Assembly: GCF_001807485.1 (NCBI RefSeq)
Contig: NZ_KV789173.1
Coordinates: forward strand, 1 to 64,000
DNA from: Corynebacterium sp. HMSC08A12
Lineage (GTDB): Bacteria > Actinomycetota > Actinomycetes > Mycobacteriales > Mycobacteriaceae
Length of the DNA stretch: 64,000 nucleotides
Direction: 5' to 3'
Shown: positions 44,004 to 52,143 of the stretch, one piece after another
Layout of the letters: each line of letters opens with the position of its first letter
How positions within the stretch are numbered: position 1 is the first letter of the stretch
The notes under the pieces: generated by a model
Told to the model about the DNA's origin: nothing
The model's input: the letters and a program-made list of their open reading frames with translations, nothing else
Database searches by the model: none
Translations under genes and position numbers: made by a program

Positions 44004-45533
44004 GTGACTGATGCTGCTCAGAACCCCGAAGCTCAACCAAAGGCCCAAGACAAGCCTGTGGCAGTGATCGTACTGGCCGCAGGGGCGGGCACGCGGATGA
44101 AGTCCGCAACCCAAAAGACCCTGCACTCCATCGGCGGGCGCACCCTGCTTTCCCACAGCCTGCACGCTGCCGCTGGCATCGACCCCGCCCGCATCGTGGC
44201 TGTTATCGGCCACGGGCGCGAGCAGGTCGGCCCGGCGGTGGAAGAGGTAGCCGAGCAGCTGGGGCGCAGCATCGACACTGCGATCCAGGAGCAGCAGAAC
44301 GGCACCGGCCACGCCGTGCAGTGCGCAATGGAGGAGCTGGAGGGCTTCGAGGGCACCGTAGTGGTCACCAACGCGGACGTGCCACTGCTGTCTCCGGAGA
44401 CCCTGCAGGAACTTACTGCCACCCACGACGGCGCCAGCGTGACCGTGCTCTCCGTCAACCAGGACAACCCCACCGGCTACGGTCGAATCCTGCGCACCAA
44501 CGACGGCATGGTTACCGCCATCGTGGAGGAAAAGGACGCGACGGAAAAGCAGAAGGCAATCACCGAGGTTAACTCCGGCGTGTTCGCCTTCGACGCGGCC
44601 ATCCTGCGCGATGGCCTGGCGCAGTTGAACACGGATAACGCCCAGGGCGAGCTGTACTTGACGGACGTGCTGAGCATCGCCCGCCGGGCGGGTCACCCCG
44701 TTCGGGCCCACATTGCCGCCGACGCGGCGGAACTCGCGGGCGTCAACGACCGAGTACAGCTTGCCGCCGCCGGCGCTGAACTCAACCGCCGCACCGTGAC
44801 CGCCGCGATGCGGGGCGGGGCCACCGTCGTGGACCCGGCGACGACCTGGATCGACGTGGACGTACAGGTCGGCCAGGACGTCACCATCCTGCCGGGAACG
44901 CAGCTGCTGGGCACCACCACCATCGGCGATAACGCGCAGATCGGGCCGGATACCACTCTGGAAAACGTCACGGTCGGCGAAGGCGCGCAGGTGGTGCGCA
45001 CCCACGGGTTCGATTCCACCATCGGCCCGCGCGCCGAGGTAGGCCCCTTCACCTACATCCGCCCCGGCACGGTGCTGGGCGAAGATGGCAAGCTCGGCGG
45101 CTTCGTCGAGGCGAAGAAGGCGAACATCGGTCGCGGCTCGAAGGTCCCGCACCTGACCTACGTCGGCGATGCGACGATCGGCGAGTACTCCAACATCGGC
45201 GCCTCTAGCGTGTTCGTGAACTACGACGGTGTGAACAAGCACCACACCACCGTAGGTTCCCACGTGCGCACCGGTTCCGATTCGATGTTCATCGCCCCGG
45301 TCGTCGTGGGCGATGGTGCCTACTCTGGCGCCGGCACCGTCATCAAGGAAGACGTGCCACCGGGCGCGCTGGTGGTATCCGGCGGCAAGCAGCGCAACGT
45401 CGAGGGCTGGGTGGCTAAGAAGCGCCCCGGAACCCCGGCGGCGGAGGCCGGCGAGGCCGCAGCCAAGCGTGTGGCGGAAGGTGGTTCCCCGGCTTCCACA
45501 CCGCAGGCAGACCAGCAGGCAGACCAGAAGTAG
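44004..45533 (+). CDS. glmU: Bifunctional UDP-N-acetylglucosamine pyrophosphorylase/glucosamine-1-phosphate acetyltransferase
   Basis: The 509-residue enzyme makes UDP-GlcNAc for peptidoglycan and arabinogalactan linker. The N-terminal pyrophosphorylase domain shows [22 protein letters not shown] at about 15-36. The C-terminal half is a left-handed beta helix of hexapeptide repeats ([24 protein letters not shown]) with the acetyltransferase histidine region [25 protein letters not shown] Pro/Ala/Gln tail ends the protein. The start is GTG 44004 with AAGTAAGGA upstream. Confidence 0.97.
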   Translation: MTDAAQNPEAQPKAQDKPVAVIVLAAGAGTRMKSATQKTLHSIGGRTLLSHSLHAAAGIDPARIVAVIGHGREQVGPAVEEVAEQLGRSIDTAIQEQQNGTGHAVQCAMEELEGFEGTVVVTNADVPLLSPETLQELTATHDGASVTVLSVNQDNPTGYGRILRTNDGMVTAIVEEKDATEKQKAITEVNSGVFAFDAAILRDGLAQLNTDNAQGELYLTDVLSIARRAGHPVRAHIAADAAELAGVNDRVQLAAAGAELNRRTVTAAMRGGATVVDPATTWIDVDVQVGQDVTILPGTQLLGTTTIGDNAQIGPDTTLENVTVGEGAQVVRTHGFDSTIGPRAEVGPFTYIRPGTVLGEDGKLGGFVEAKKANIGRGSKVPHLTYVGDATIGEYSNIGASSVFVNYDGVNKHHTTVGSHVRTGSDSMFIAPVVVGDGAYSGAGTVIKEDVPPGALVVSGGKQRNVEGWVAKKRPGTPAAEAGEAAAKRVAEGGSPASTPQADQQADQK

Positions 45534-45596
45534 CGCACGCAAGCTACGCTGGTTTTTGTTGATATGTCTGGGCGCGCCCTAAAATAGGGAGCGCCT
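45531..45596 (+). terminator. Two stem-loops between glmU and prs
   Basis: GTAGC (45531-45535) can pair with GCTAC (45544-45548) before a TTTTTG run, a weak terminator overlapping the glmU stop. A second hairpin, GGCGC-G-CCCTA with TAGGG-A-GCGCC (45572-45596), lies before the prs start. Partial termination or processing between the two genes is suggested. Confidence 0.45.
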
Positions 45597-45643
45597 AGTA
45601 AAAGTGAATAGTCCAGCTCTTCGACCGGAAGGTTAAAGCACAA

Positions 45644-46615
45644 GTGTCCACCACCCACTGGATCGACAATCAAAAGAACCTGATGCTGTTTAGCGGCCGG
45701 GCTCATCCGGAATTGGGGGAGGCTGTTGCCCGCGAATTGGGCATCGAGGTCACTCCGACCACCGCCCGCGACTTCGCTAACGGCGAGATCTTCGTCCGCT
45801 TCGAAGAGTCCGTCCGCGGTTCCGATGCCTTCGTGCTGCAGTCCCACCCGCAGCCGCTGAATAACTGGCTGATGGAGCAGCTGATCATGATCGATGCACT
45901 AAAGCGTGGCTCCGCCAAGCGCATCACCGCGATCCTGCCCTTCTACCCCTACGCCCGCCAGGACAAGAAGCACCGCGGCCGCGAGCCGATCTCCGCCCGC
46001 CTGGTTGCCGACCTGCTGAAGACCGCCGGTGCGGACCGCATCGTCTCCGTGGATCTGCACACCGACCAGATCCAGGGCTTCTTCGACGGTCCGGTGGATC
46101 ACATGCACGCCATGCCGATCCTGACCGACTACGTGAAGGCCAACTACAACCTGGACAACATCTGCGTGGTCTCCCCCGACGCTGGTCGCGTGAAGGTGGC
46201 CGAGAAGTGGGCCAACGTGCTGGGCGATGCCCCGCTGGCGTTCATCCACAAGACCCGCGACGTGGACGTGGCCAACAAGGTCACCGCCAACCGCGTGGTC
46301 GGTGACGTGAAGGGGCGCACCTGTGTACTGTTGGACGACATGATCGATACCGGTGGAACCATCGCCGGCGCCGTCGGCGTGCTGCGCGAGGCTGGTGCAG
46401 GCGACGTGATCATCGCCACCACCCACGGCGTATTCAGCGGTCCGGCGCGCGAGCGTCTGAGCAGCTGTGGCGCCCGCGAGATCATCACCACCGATACTCT
46501 GCCGCAGTCCACCGAGGGCTGGGACAACCTGACGGTTCTGCCGATCGCCCCACTGGTGGCCAAGACCATTCACGAGATCTTCGAGAATGGCTCCGTGACC
46601 ACGCTGTTTGAGTAG
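45644..46615 (+). CDS. prs: Ribose-phosphate pyrophosphokinase
   Basis: This 323-residue enzyme makes PRPP from ribose 5-phosphate and ATP for nucleotide, histidine and NAD synthesis and, in this group, for decaprenyl-phospho-ribose of the cell wall. Signatures are YPYARQDKKHRGREPISARLVADLL (ATP and metal site), RIVSVDLHTDQIQGFF and the PRPP-binding loop VLLDDMIDTGGTIAGA. The start is GTG 45644, preceded by GGAAGG. It is followed by rplY after a 279-base gap, the usual actinobacterial order. Confidence 0.97.
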   Translation: MSTTHWIDNQKNLMLFSGRAHPELGEAVARELGIEVTPTTARDFANGEIFVRFEESVRGSDAFVLQSHPQPLNNWLMEQLIMIDALKRGSAKRITAILPFYPYARQDKKHRGREPISARLVADLLKTAGADRIVSVDLHTDQIQGFFDGPVDHMHAMPILTDYVKANYNLDNICVVSPDAGRVKVAEKWANVLGDAPLAFIHKTRDVDVANKVTANRVVGDVKGRTCVLLDDMIDTGGTIAGAVGVLREAGAGDVIIATTHGVFSGPARERLSSCGAREIITTDTLPQSTEGWDNLTVLPIAPLVAKTIHEIFENGSVTTLFE

Positions 46616-46894
46616 TTTTAATCCCCGGTTGGGGGTGTGCTAACATACTTTCGAATCTCGGCGAGGGCTGAATTCCTACATAGAATTTGGCCGTTATCGG
46701 CGCGAAAAGCACACTCCCCCTTCTTTTTGTGTGACGTAACCTTTCAAAGCGAGTCCGCTCGTGTGCGGGTGCGTGACCAATGAAACTGTGGGATGCATAC
46801 ACGCCGCGAGATATCGCGGCATTTTTTATGTCCGCGGTAGAAACGCAAGAGCGATTCAGAGCAATCTGAAACACAAAATTTGAAGGAGAAAATC
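46616..46894 (+). promoter_or_regulatory. rplY leader with attenuator-like hairpin
   Basis: CCGCGA-GATA-TCGCGG (46803-46818) followed by CATTTTTT is a compact intrinsic terminator about 70 bases before the rplY start. It could end prs transcripts or act as an attenuator of rplY. The remainder has a CACACTCCCCC...GTGTG pairing and no gene. Confidence 0.5.
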
Positions 46895-47539
46895 ATGGCT
46901 GACATTACCCGCCTGAAGGGCGAGCTGCGCACCGAGTTCGGCAAGGGCGCTTCCCGCCGCCTGCGTCGTGACTTCCGCGTTCCAGCTGTTGTCTACGGCA
47001 ACAAGCTGGACCCGATGCACGTTCACGTGGACATCCTGGAGTTCCAGGCAATCCTGCGTAACGAGGGCGTGAACGCCGTTCTGGAGCTGGAGATCGAGGG
47101 CCAGGACCACCTGGTCATGATCAAGGCTGTGGACCAGAACGTGCTGACCCTGGACGTGGACCACGCTGACCTGCTGAACGTTAAGCGCGGCGAGAAGGTT
47201 GAGGTTGACGTTCCGGTTATCTTCACTGGTCAGCCTGCTCCGGGCGCCCTGGTCACCCAGGAGGCAGACGTCATCACCATCCTGGCCGACGTTCTGAACA
47301 TTCCGGAAGAGATCACCGTCGACATCGAGGGCAAGGAAATCGGCGACCAGGTTCTGGCCGGCGACCTGCAGATGCCGGGCAACGCAACCCTGGTATCCGA
47401 GGAAGACACCCTGATCATCAACGTTGTGGAGCCGGAGGAAGAGGAACTGCCGGAGCCTGACGAGGAGGGCGAAGGCGCCGAGGGCGAGGCTGCCGAGGCA
47501 GCCGAGGACGAGTCTGCAGAGGGCGAGTCCGAGGAGTAA
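46895..47539 (+). CDS. rplY: 50S ribosomal protein L25/general stress protein Ctc
   Basis: This 214-residue protein has the two domains of the CTC form of bL25: an N-terminal 5S rRNA-binding domain (ADITRLKGELRTEFGKGASRRLRRDFRVPAVVYG) and a TL5-like beta domain (about 95-185). An acidic Glu/Ala tail follows (EPEEEELPEPDEEGEGAEGEAAEA). ATG 46895 with GGAG upstream was chosen over a TTG 15 bases earlier. It lies between prs and pth as in mycobacteria. A good terminator follows. Confidence 0.95.
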   Translation: MADITRLKGELRTEFGKGASRRLRRDFRVPAVVYGNKLDPMHVHVDILEFQAILRNEGVNAVLELEIEGQDHLVMIKAVDQNVLTLDVDHADLLNVKRGEKVEVDVPVIFTGQPAPGALVTQEADVITILADVLNIPEEITVDIEGKEIGDQVLAGDLQMPGNATLVSEEDTLIINVVEPEEEELPEPDEEGEGAEGEAAEAAEDESAEGESEE

Positions 47540-47560
47540 TTCACTCCCCCTTCACACACT

Positions 47561-47605
47561 GGGCCACTCCGCGTGCACTTTTCACACCGGGTGGCCCTTT
47601 TTGTT
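47561..47605 (+). terminator. Intrinsic terminator of rplY
   Basis: GGGCCAC (47561-47567) pairs with GTGGCCC (47591-47597) around a partly paired loop, followed by TTTTTGTT. Confidence 0.7.
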
Positions 47606-47617
47606 GCTCTTTTTTAT

Positions 47618-47624
47618 TGACGCC
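47618..47624 (+). repeat. TTGCTCTTTTTTATTGACGCC motif in the rplY-pth gap
   Basis: The core TGACGCC is preceded by CTCTTTTTTAT. An inverted 19-bp copy begins 86 bp downstream over the pth start codon, making a facing pair around the promoter. Confidence 0.5.
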
Positions 47625-47701
47625 CACCCCACGGCCGCGGGGGCTGTCCGGGGTGGACAGTACAATAACCGTCAGTGAGCTAGAGAGAGGGCTGGGAGAC
47701 G

Positions 47702-48283
47702 GTGGCGTCACCAAACAAGAAACAACACACCAACAGCGACACGTGGCTGATCGTCGGCCTGGGCAACCCCGGCGATAAATACGCCAATACCAGGCACAAC
47801 GTTGGACGAATGGTGATCGGCGAACTGCTGGATCGACAGGTACCGGCAGCCAGCCTGAATGCCCACAAGAAGACGAACACGGACATCGCCGAGGTGACTA
47901 TCGCGGGGCGCAAGGTGGTGCTGGCGCAGCCGCGGACCTACATGAATGTGTCGGGCGGGCCGGTGCAGCAGCTGGCGGCGTTTTTCAAGATCCCGGCGGG
48001 TAACATCATCGTCGCCTACGACGACCTCGAGGGCGATCCGGGGGCGGTGAAGCTGCGGCAGTCCGGTGGCGACAAGGGGCATAACGGGTTGAAGTCCATT
48101 ACGAAGTCCCTGGGCACGAAGGACTACTGGCGCCTTTCGTGCGGCATTGGACGGCCGCCCGGGCGCATGGATCCGGCGGCCTATGTGTTGAAGCCCTTCC
48201 CCAAGTCGGAGGCGGCGGATGTGGCGATCATGTGCGCTGACGCAGCCGACGAGGTTGAACGCACCCTCGGTGTGGGAAACTAG
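47702..48283 (+). CDS. pth: Peptidyl-tRNA hydrolase, first copy
   Basis: This 193-residue hydrolase frees tRNA from prematurely released peptidyl-tRNA. The family motifs IVGLGNPGDKYANTRHNVG (with catalytic His), PRTYMNVSGGPV, YDDLEGDPGAVKLRQSGGDKGHNGL and YWRLSCGIGRPPGRMDP are all present. GTG 47702 is the start. A second pth gene follows immediately, its GTG overlapping this stop codon (TAGTG). The two share the catalytic residues but differ widely elsewhere, so this looks like an old duplication rather than a recent one. Confidence 0.9.
   Translation: MASPNKKQHTNSDTWLIVGLGNPGDKYANTRHNVGRMVIGELLDRQVPAASLNAHKKTNTDIAEVTIAGRKVVLAQPRTYMNVSGGPVQQLAAFFKIPAGNIIVAYDDLEGDPGAVKLRQSGGDKGHNGLKSITKSLGTKDYWRLSCGIGRPPGRMDPAAYVLKPFPKSEAADVAIMCADAADEVERTLGVGN
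47704..47722 (-). repeat. 19-bp TTTCTTGTTTGGTGACGCC element over the pth start codon
   Basis: It begins at the third base of the GTG start and agrees at 18 of 19 bases with 9877-9895. Here it encodes residues ASPNKK. Confidence 0.55.
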
Positions 48284-49017
48284 TGACTGTGTCTTTCCTC
48301 CAATCTCTATTTTCCGTTTTCCGAAAGAACCCCGCACCGCAGGCGCATGTAGATAAAAGTGCTGGTGCTAGGCCAGCTAAGCCTGTTAAGCGTGCCAAGC
48401 TCACCGTCGAGCAGCTGCGAGAGTTCGCCCCTGAATGGATTGTGATCGGCCTGGGCAATCCCGGTGCCAAGTACGCGGAAACCCGGCACAATATCGGCTA
48501 TTGGCCGATTGATCGTCTGGTTGAGCGGTATGAGGCGCAGTGGCTGCCGGTGGAGGGGCAGAAGGCTCATGCAGCGTTGATCACGGTGGAGGAAACCCCC
48601 GTGGTGCTGCTCCGCTCCACGACGTACATGAACAATTCCGGTGAGGCGGTGGGGCCGCTGGCTTCTGCTTTGAGCCTGCCGGCGGGGCGGGTCATTGTCT
48701 GCCACGACGAGCTGGACATCGCCACTGGCCAGGTGCGCATCAAGGATAAAGGTGGCGAGGGTGGCCACAATGGGCTGCGTTCAATGACTGCTGAGTTGGG
48801 CACCCAGCACTACGTGCGCGTCCGCATGGGCATCGGCCGCCCGCCTAAGGGCACATCTGTGATTGATTTCGTTTTGAGCCCGTTCGAGGATGCAGACATC
48901 GACCTGGAGAGCGGGTGGATGGAGAACACGCTTCAAGATTCGGTGGACTCAGTGACGCTCATCGTGAACAATGGCACAGACATTGCGCGAAACGATATCC
49001 ACACACGCAAGCACTAA
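48283..49017 (+). CDS. Peptidyl-tRNA hydrolase, second copy
   Basis: This 244-residue paralogue of the preceding gene keeps the motifs VIGLGNPGAKYAETRHNIG, STTYMNNSGEAV, CHDELDIATGQVRIKDKGGEGGHNGL and HYVRVRMGIGRPPKG. It should therefore also hydrolyse peptidyl-tRNA. It has an extra basic N-terminus of about 45 residues (FRKNPAPQAHVDKSAGARPAKPVKRAKL). The GTG start overlaps the first pth stop codon, so translation is coupled. Why two copies are needed is unclear. This copy resembles the actinobacterial housekeeping enzyme at least as well as the first. Confidence 0.88.
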   Translation: MTVSFLQSLFSVFRKNPAPQAHVDKSAGARPAKPVKRAKLTVEQLREFAPEWIVIGLGNPGAKYAETRHNIGYWPIDRLVERYEAQWLPVEGQKAHAALITVEETPVVLLRSTTYMNNSGEAVGPLASALSLPAGRVIVCHDELDIATGQVRIKDKGGEGGHNGLRSMTAELGTQHYVRVRMGIGRPPKGTSVIDFVLSPFEDADIDLESGWMENTLQDSVDSVTLIVNNGTDIARNDIHTRKH

Positions 49018-49131
49018 TAAATGCTGCGGTGCAGGTAGCGCGCAGTAACGAGAATACTCGCGGGTTTTCGAGCCTCCTAGCGTTAGTATTGATGAATCAA
49101 TGCACTCGATATTGCCTTTGGGAGATGCAAA

Positions 49132-52116
49132 GTGAAGCAGGTTTTTGGACTACTGCGCGCTGTTCGTAACGCACGAACGGGTTCAGCGAAGTCGTCTCCC
49201 GACCAGCAGAAACGCCAGAAATCTGGTGCGCCTTCCGGGCCTTCTGTGCCTTCTAAGCCGTCTGCGAATTCCGAACCGTCAGCGGCCTCCAAACCGTCTG
49301 CGGCTTCCAAACCTTCCGAGGCGAAAAAGGCGGCTCCTGCGAAGGCGGAACCAAAGGAGGTAGCTCCGGCGAAGCCCGCGCAGCCGCCGATCAAGCTCTC
49401 CGCAGTCGGCGCCCCCAAGGCTCCCTCCGCTCCGAAGCCACCAAAGGCTTCCGCTTCTCAGAGGCAGGAGCCGCCGAAGGCAACCGCAGCCTCGCAGGAT
49501 CCCAAGAAATCCACTACGACTGCGAAGGCCCCTAAAACAGACAAAAACAAGAAGCAGACAAGCACTAGCCCCAAGCAGGCTGCTACTGCCCGGCCAGCTG
49601 CGGCTGCTCCGGCCATCAAACTCGGTAGCGTAGGTGCGCCGCCTGCCCCGGGGGCTGCCCCTGGCACGACGCGAAAGACCCCGGCTGCCAAGGAGGCGGC
49701 CGCCGCGAAGCCTGCTCCCAAACAGGAGCCCAAACAGGAGCCCAAGCAAGCGGCGAAGTCACCCGCAGCGAAGCCTGCACCCAAGGAGGCCGCGAAGACG
49801 GCGCCCAAGCAGGTCGCCAAGCCCGCTCCCAAGCAGGCGCCTGCAGCAAAGGCCACGCCGACTACAAAGCCGAAGGCTGAACAGAAACCGGCTGCCAAGC
49901 AGGCTCCCAAGAAGGCGCCTGCAGCAAAGGCCACGCCACCCGCGAAGCCGAAAGCGGAGCAAAAGCCGGTACCCAAACCGGAGCCCACACAGGCGCCCGC
50001 AGCGAAGCAAGCGCCCAAGCCAGCCGCGAAGACGGAGCCGAAGCCGGTACCGCCAGCGGCGGAAAAGTCGGCGTCACAACCAAAGAATCTGCCCGAACCA
50101 AAGCAGGTGGCAACGGCACAACCTGCACCACAGCAGCACCCCGCACCACAGCAGCACCCTGCGCCACAGCAGAACAACGTTCCGGAAGCGCTGGCGATCC
50201 CGCCCGAGAACAAGACGGTTAAGAAGGATCGCCGTGCGCGCCTGCGCCAGGTGAAGGGACTAGATGGCCTGCGTGGCCTCGCCGTGCTCGCCGTGGTGAT
50301 CTACCACTTCTTCGGCGATATTCTGCCCGGTGGCTACCTGGGCGTGGACCTGTTTTTCGTCCTATCGGGCTTCCTGATCACCTCGCTGCTGGTGCGCGAG
50401 TACCGGGTAAACAACACGATCAGCCTGAAAGACTTCTGGATCAGGCGTTTCCGCCGTATCCTCCCCGCCGCGCTGGTCACGCTGTTTATCGTCACCGCAA
50501 TCGTCACCGCCATAGGTGGGGACATCGCCGTGGGCATCCGCGAGCAATTCCTGGGCACGCTGTTCTTCGTCAACAACTGGACGCAGATCGCCACCTCCCA
50601 GTCGTACTTTGCGGAAAACGAGGTCCAGGTTTTCGCCCACTACTGGTCGCTGGCGGTCGAAGAGCAGTTCTACATCATCTGGCCGCTGGTGACACTCGGA
50701 ATCTTCGTATTCACCCAGCGCCGGCTCCGCCGTAGTCCACGCCGCGTCCCGATGCTGGTCACGGCGGTGCTGGCCGTGCTTTCCGCTGCGGCCATGGCGC
50801 TGCTTTTCACCCCCGGCGAGGATCCGACGCGCGTCTACTACGGTACGGATACGCACGCTTTCGGCCTGCTCATCGGCGCTTTCCTCTCGCTGGCTGTAAC
50901 CTCCACGCGCAACGATCCACGAGTGGATTCCTGGCCGTCGGCAGGAAAGTTTGAGGCTCGCGTTGCCGGAGCCATCGGTGCCCTGGCGCTTGTCGGCTAC
51001 ATCATCCAGCTGCTGTTTATGGGCGACGACCTGGCGGTGACCTACCAGGGTGGCCTGCTGCTGACCAGTGTGCTGGGCGTGCTGATGATCTGGGGCGTGA
51101 TCCGCGAGACCGGCCCGCTGACGTGGATCTTCCGCACCAATGTCATGCGCTGGCTCGGCCAACGCTCGTTCTCGTTGTACCTGTGGCACTGGCCGGTCAT
51201 CATGATTCTGCGTGCTCTTTTTGACGCCGACGGTCACATGGACCACAAGTGGATTCTCGGGCTGGCAGCGGTGCCGATCGCTCTGCTGATCTCCGAGATT
51301 TCCTACCAGCACGTGGAAAACCCCTTCCGCCGCCGCGGCTACAAACAGACGTGGAAGGACTACTGGGCTTCCCGCCCGAGCTTCCACGAGATCAACGAGG
51401 GGTTCAAGAAGGTCGCGTGGCCTGTTGTGCCACTGCTCGTCGTAGCTTGCGTGGGCGGTGTGGTCTACGGCGTGGTGAACTCCAACGACAAGACCGAGCT
51501 GGAGCAGGAACTGGACCAACTGCAGCGCATGAACCAGGAGGCCAACAAGGGCAATGCCCCCGCCCCCGCTACTCCACCGCCGCCGAAGGAAGAGAAGGCC
51601 GCGGCCGTGCAGGGCAAGGACATCACCGCCGTGGGTGACTCCGTGATGCTGGCAGCCAGCGAAGCGCTGAACACCAACTACCCGGGCATCTACATCGATG
51701 CGGACGTTTCCCGCCACTACACCGCCGGTATGGACGTGCTGCGGCAGCTGAACGATTCCGGCAAGTTGCGCAAGAACATATTCCTCGGCTTCGGCACCAA
51801 CGGCCCGGCCTTCCCGAACCAGTTGGAGGAGATGATCAACCTCATCGGCCCCGACCGCCAGATCTTCATGGCCATGCCTTACGGCGATCGTGAGTGGATG
51901 GCGCAGTCCCGCCAGGAAGTGCTGGACGCAGCCAAGGCGCACGACAACGTCTACATCGCGGACTGGTGCGGCCATGCTCAGTCCCACCAGGATCTGTTGT
52001 TCGAGGATGGTGTGCACCCGATGCCCGAGGGCGCGCAGGAATACGCGAAATCCTTCGACGAGGCGCTGGCCCAGGCCGCGAACCACGAGAAGAAGACCAC
52101 GACTACCTGCGCCTAA
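49132..52116 (+). CDS. OatA-like acyltransferase with long Lys/Pro/Ala-rich N-terminal region and SGNH domain
   Basis: This is a 994-residue protein in three parts. Residues 1 to about 365 are low complexity, rich in Lys, Pro, Ala and Gln, with APKQ/APAAKATP repeats and no membrane helix. Residues about 370-780 form an acyltransferase-3 domain (GLDGLRGLAVLAVVIYHFFGDILPGGYLGVDLFF, SLAVEEQFYIIWPL). An external SGNH-like domain ends the protein, with VGDSVMLAAS, FLGFGTNGPAF and DGVHPMPEGAQEYA supplying Ser, Asn and Asp/His. It should acylate cell-envelope glycans or lipids. It resembles the gene at 24074, which lacks the tail. The start is GTG 49132 after GGGAG. Confidence 0.83.
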   Translation: MKQVFGLLRAVRNARTGSAKSSPDQQKRQKSGAPSGPSVPSKPSANSEPSAASKPSAASKPSEAKKAAPAKAEPKEVAPAKPAQPPIKLSAVGAPKAPSAPKPPKASASQRQEPPKATAASQDPKKSTTTAKAPKTDKNKKQTSTSPKQAATARPAAAAPAIKLGSVGAPPAPGAAPGTTRKTPAAKEAAAAKPAPKQEPKQEPKQAAKSPAAKPAPKEAAKTAPKQVAKPAPKQAPAAKATPTTKPKAEQKPAAKQAPKKAPAAKATPPAKPKAEQKPVPKPEPTQAPAAKQAPKPAAKTEPKPVPPAAEKSASQPKNLPEPKQVATAQPAPQQHPAPQQHPAPQQNNVPEALAIPPENKTVKKDRRARLRQVKGLDGLRGLAVLAVVIYHFFGDILPGGYLGVDLFFVLSGFLITSLLVREYRVNNTISLKDFWIRRFRRILPAALVTLFIVTAIVTAIGGDIAVGIREQFLGTLFFVNNWTQIATSQSYFAENEVQVFAHYWSLAVEEQFYIIWPLVTLGIFVFTQRRLRRSPRRVPMLVTAVLAVLSAAAMALLFTPGEDPTRVYYGTDTHAFGLLIGAFLSLAVTSTRNDPRVDSWPSAGKFEARVAGAIGALALVGYIIQLLFMGDDLAVTYQGGLLLTSVLGVLMIWGVIRETGPLTWIFRTNVMRWLGQRSFSLYLWHWPVIMILRALFDADGHMDHKWILGLAAVPIALLISEISYQHVENPFRRRGYKQTWKDYWASRPSFHEINEGFKKVAWPVVPLLVVACVGGVVYGVVNSNDKTELEQELDQLQRMNQEANKGNAPAPATPPPPKEEKAAAVQGKDITAVGDSVMLAASEALNTNYPGIYIDADVSRHYTAGMDVLRQLNDSGKLRKNIFLGFGTNGPAFPNQLEEMINLIGPDRQIFMAMPYGDREWMAQSRQEVLDAAKAHDNVYIADWCGHAQSHQDLLFEDGVHPMPEGAQEYAKSFDEALAQAANHEKKTTTTCA
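49836..49991 (+). repeat. 78-bp in-frame tandem duplication
   Basis: Segments beginning at 49836 and 49914 share GGCGCCTGCAGCAAAGGCCA and continue to match imperfectly over 78 bp (26 codons). This shows how the Lys/Pro/Ala region of the acyltransferase expanded. Shorter 18-bp repeats (APQQHP) follow near 50124-50170. Confidence 0.6.
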
Positions 52117-52143
52117 TGCCCACCCGCTAGACTTGTGGGCATT

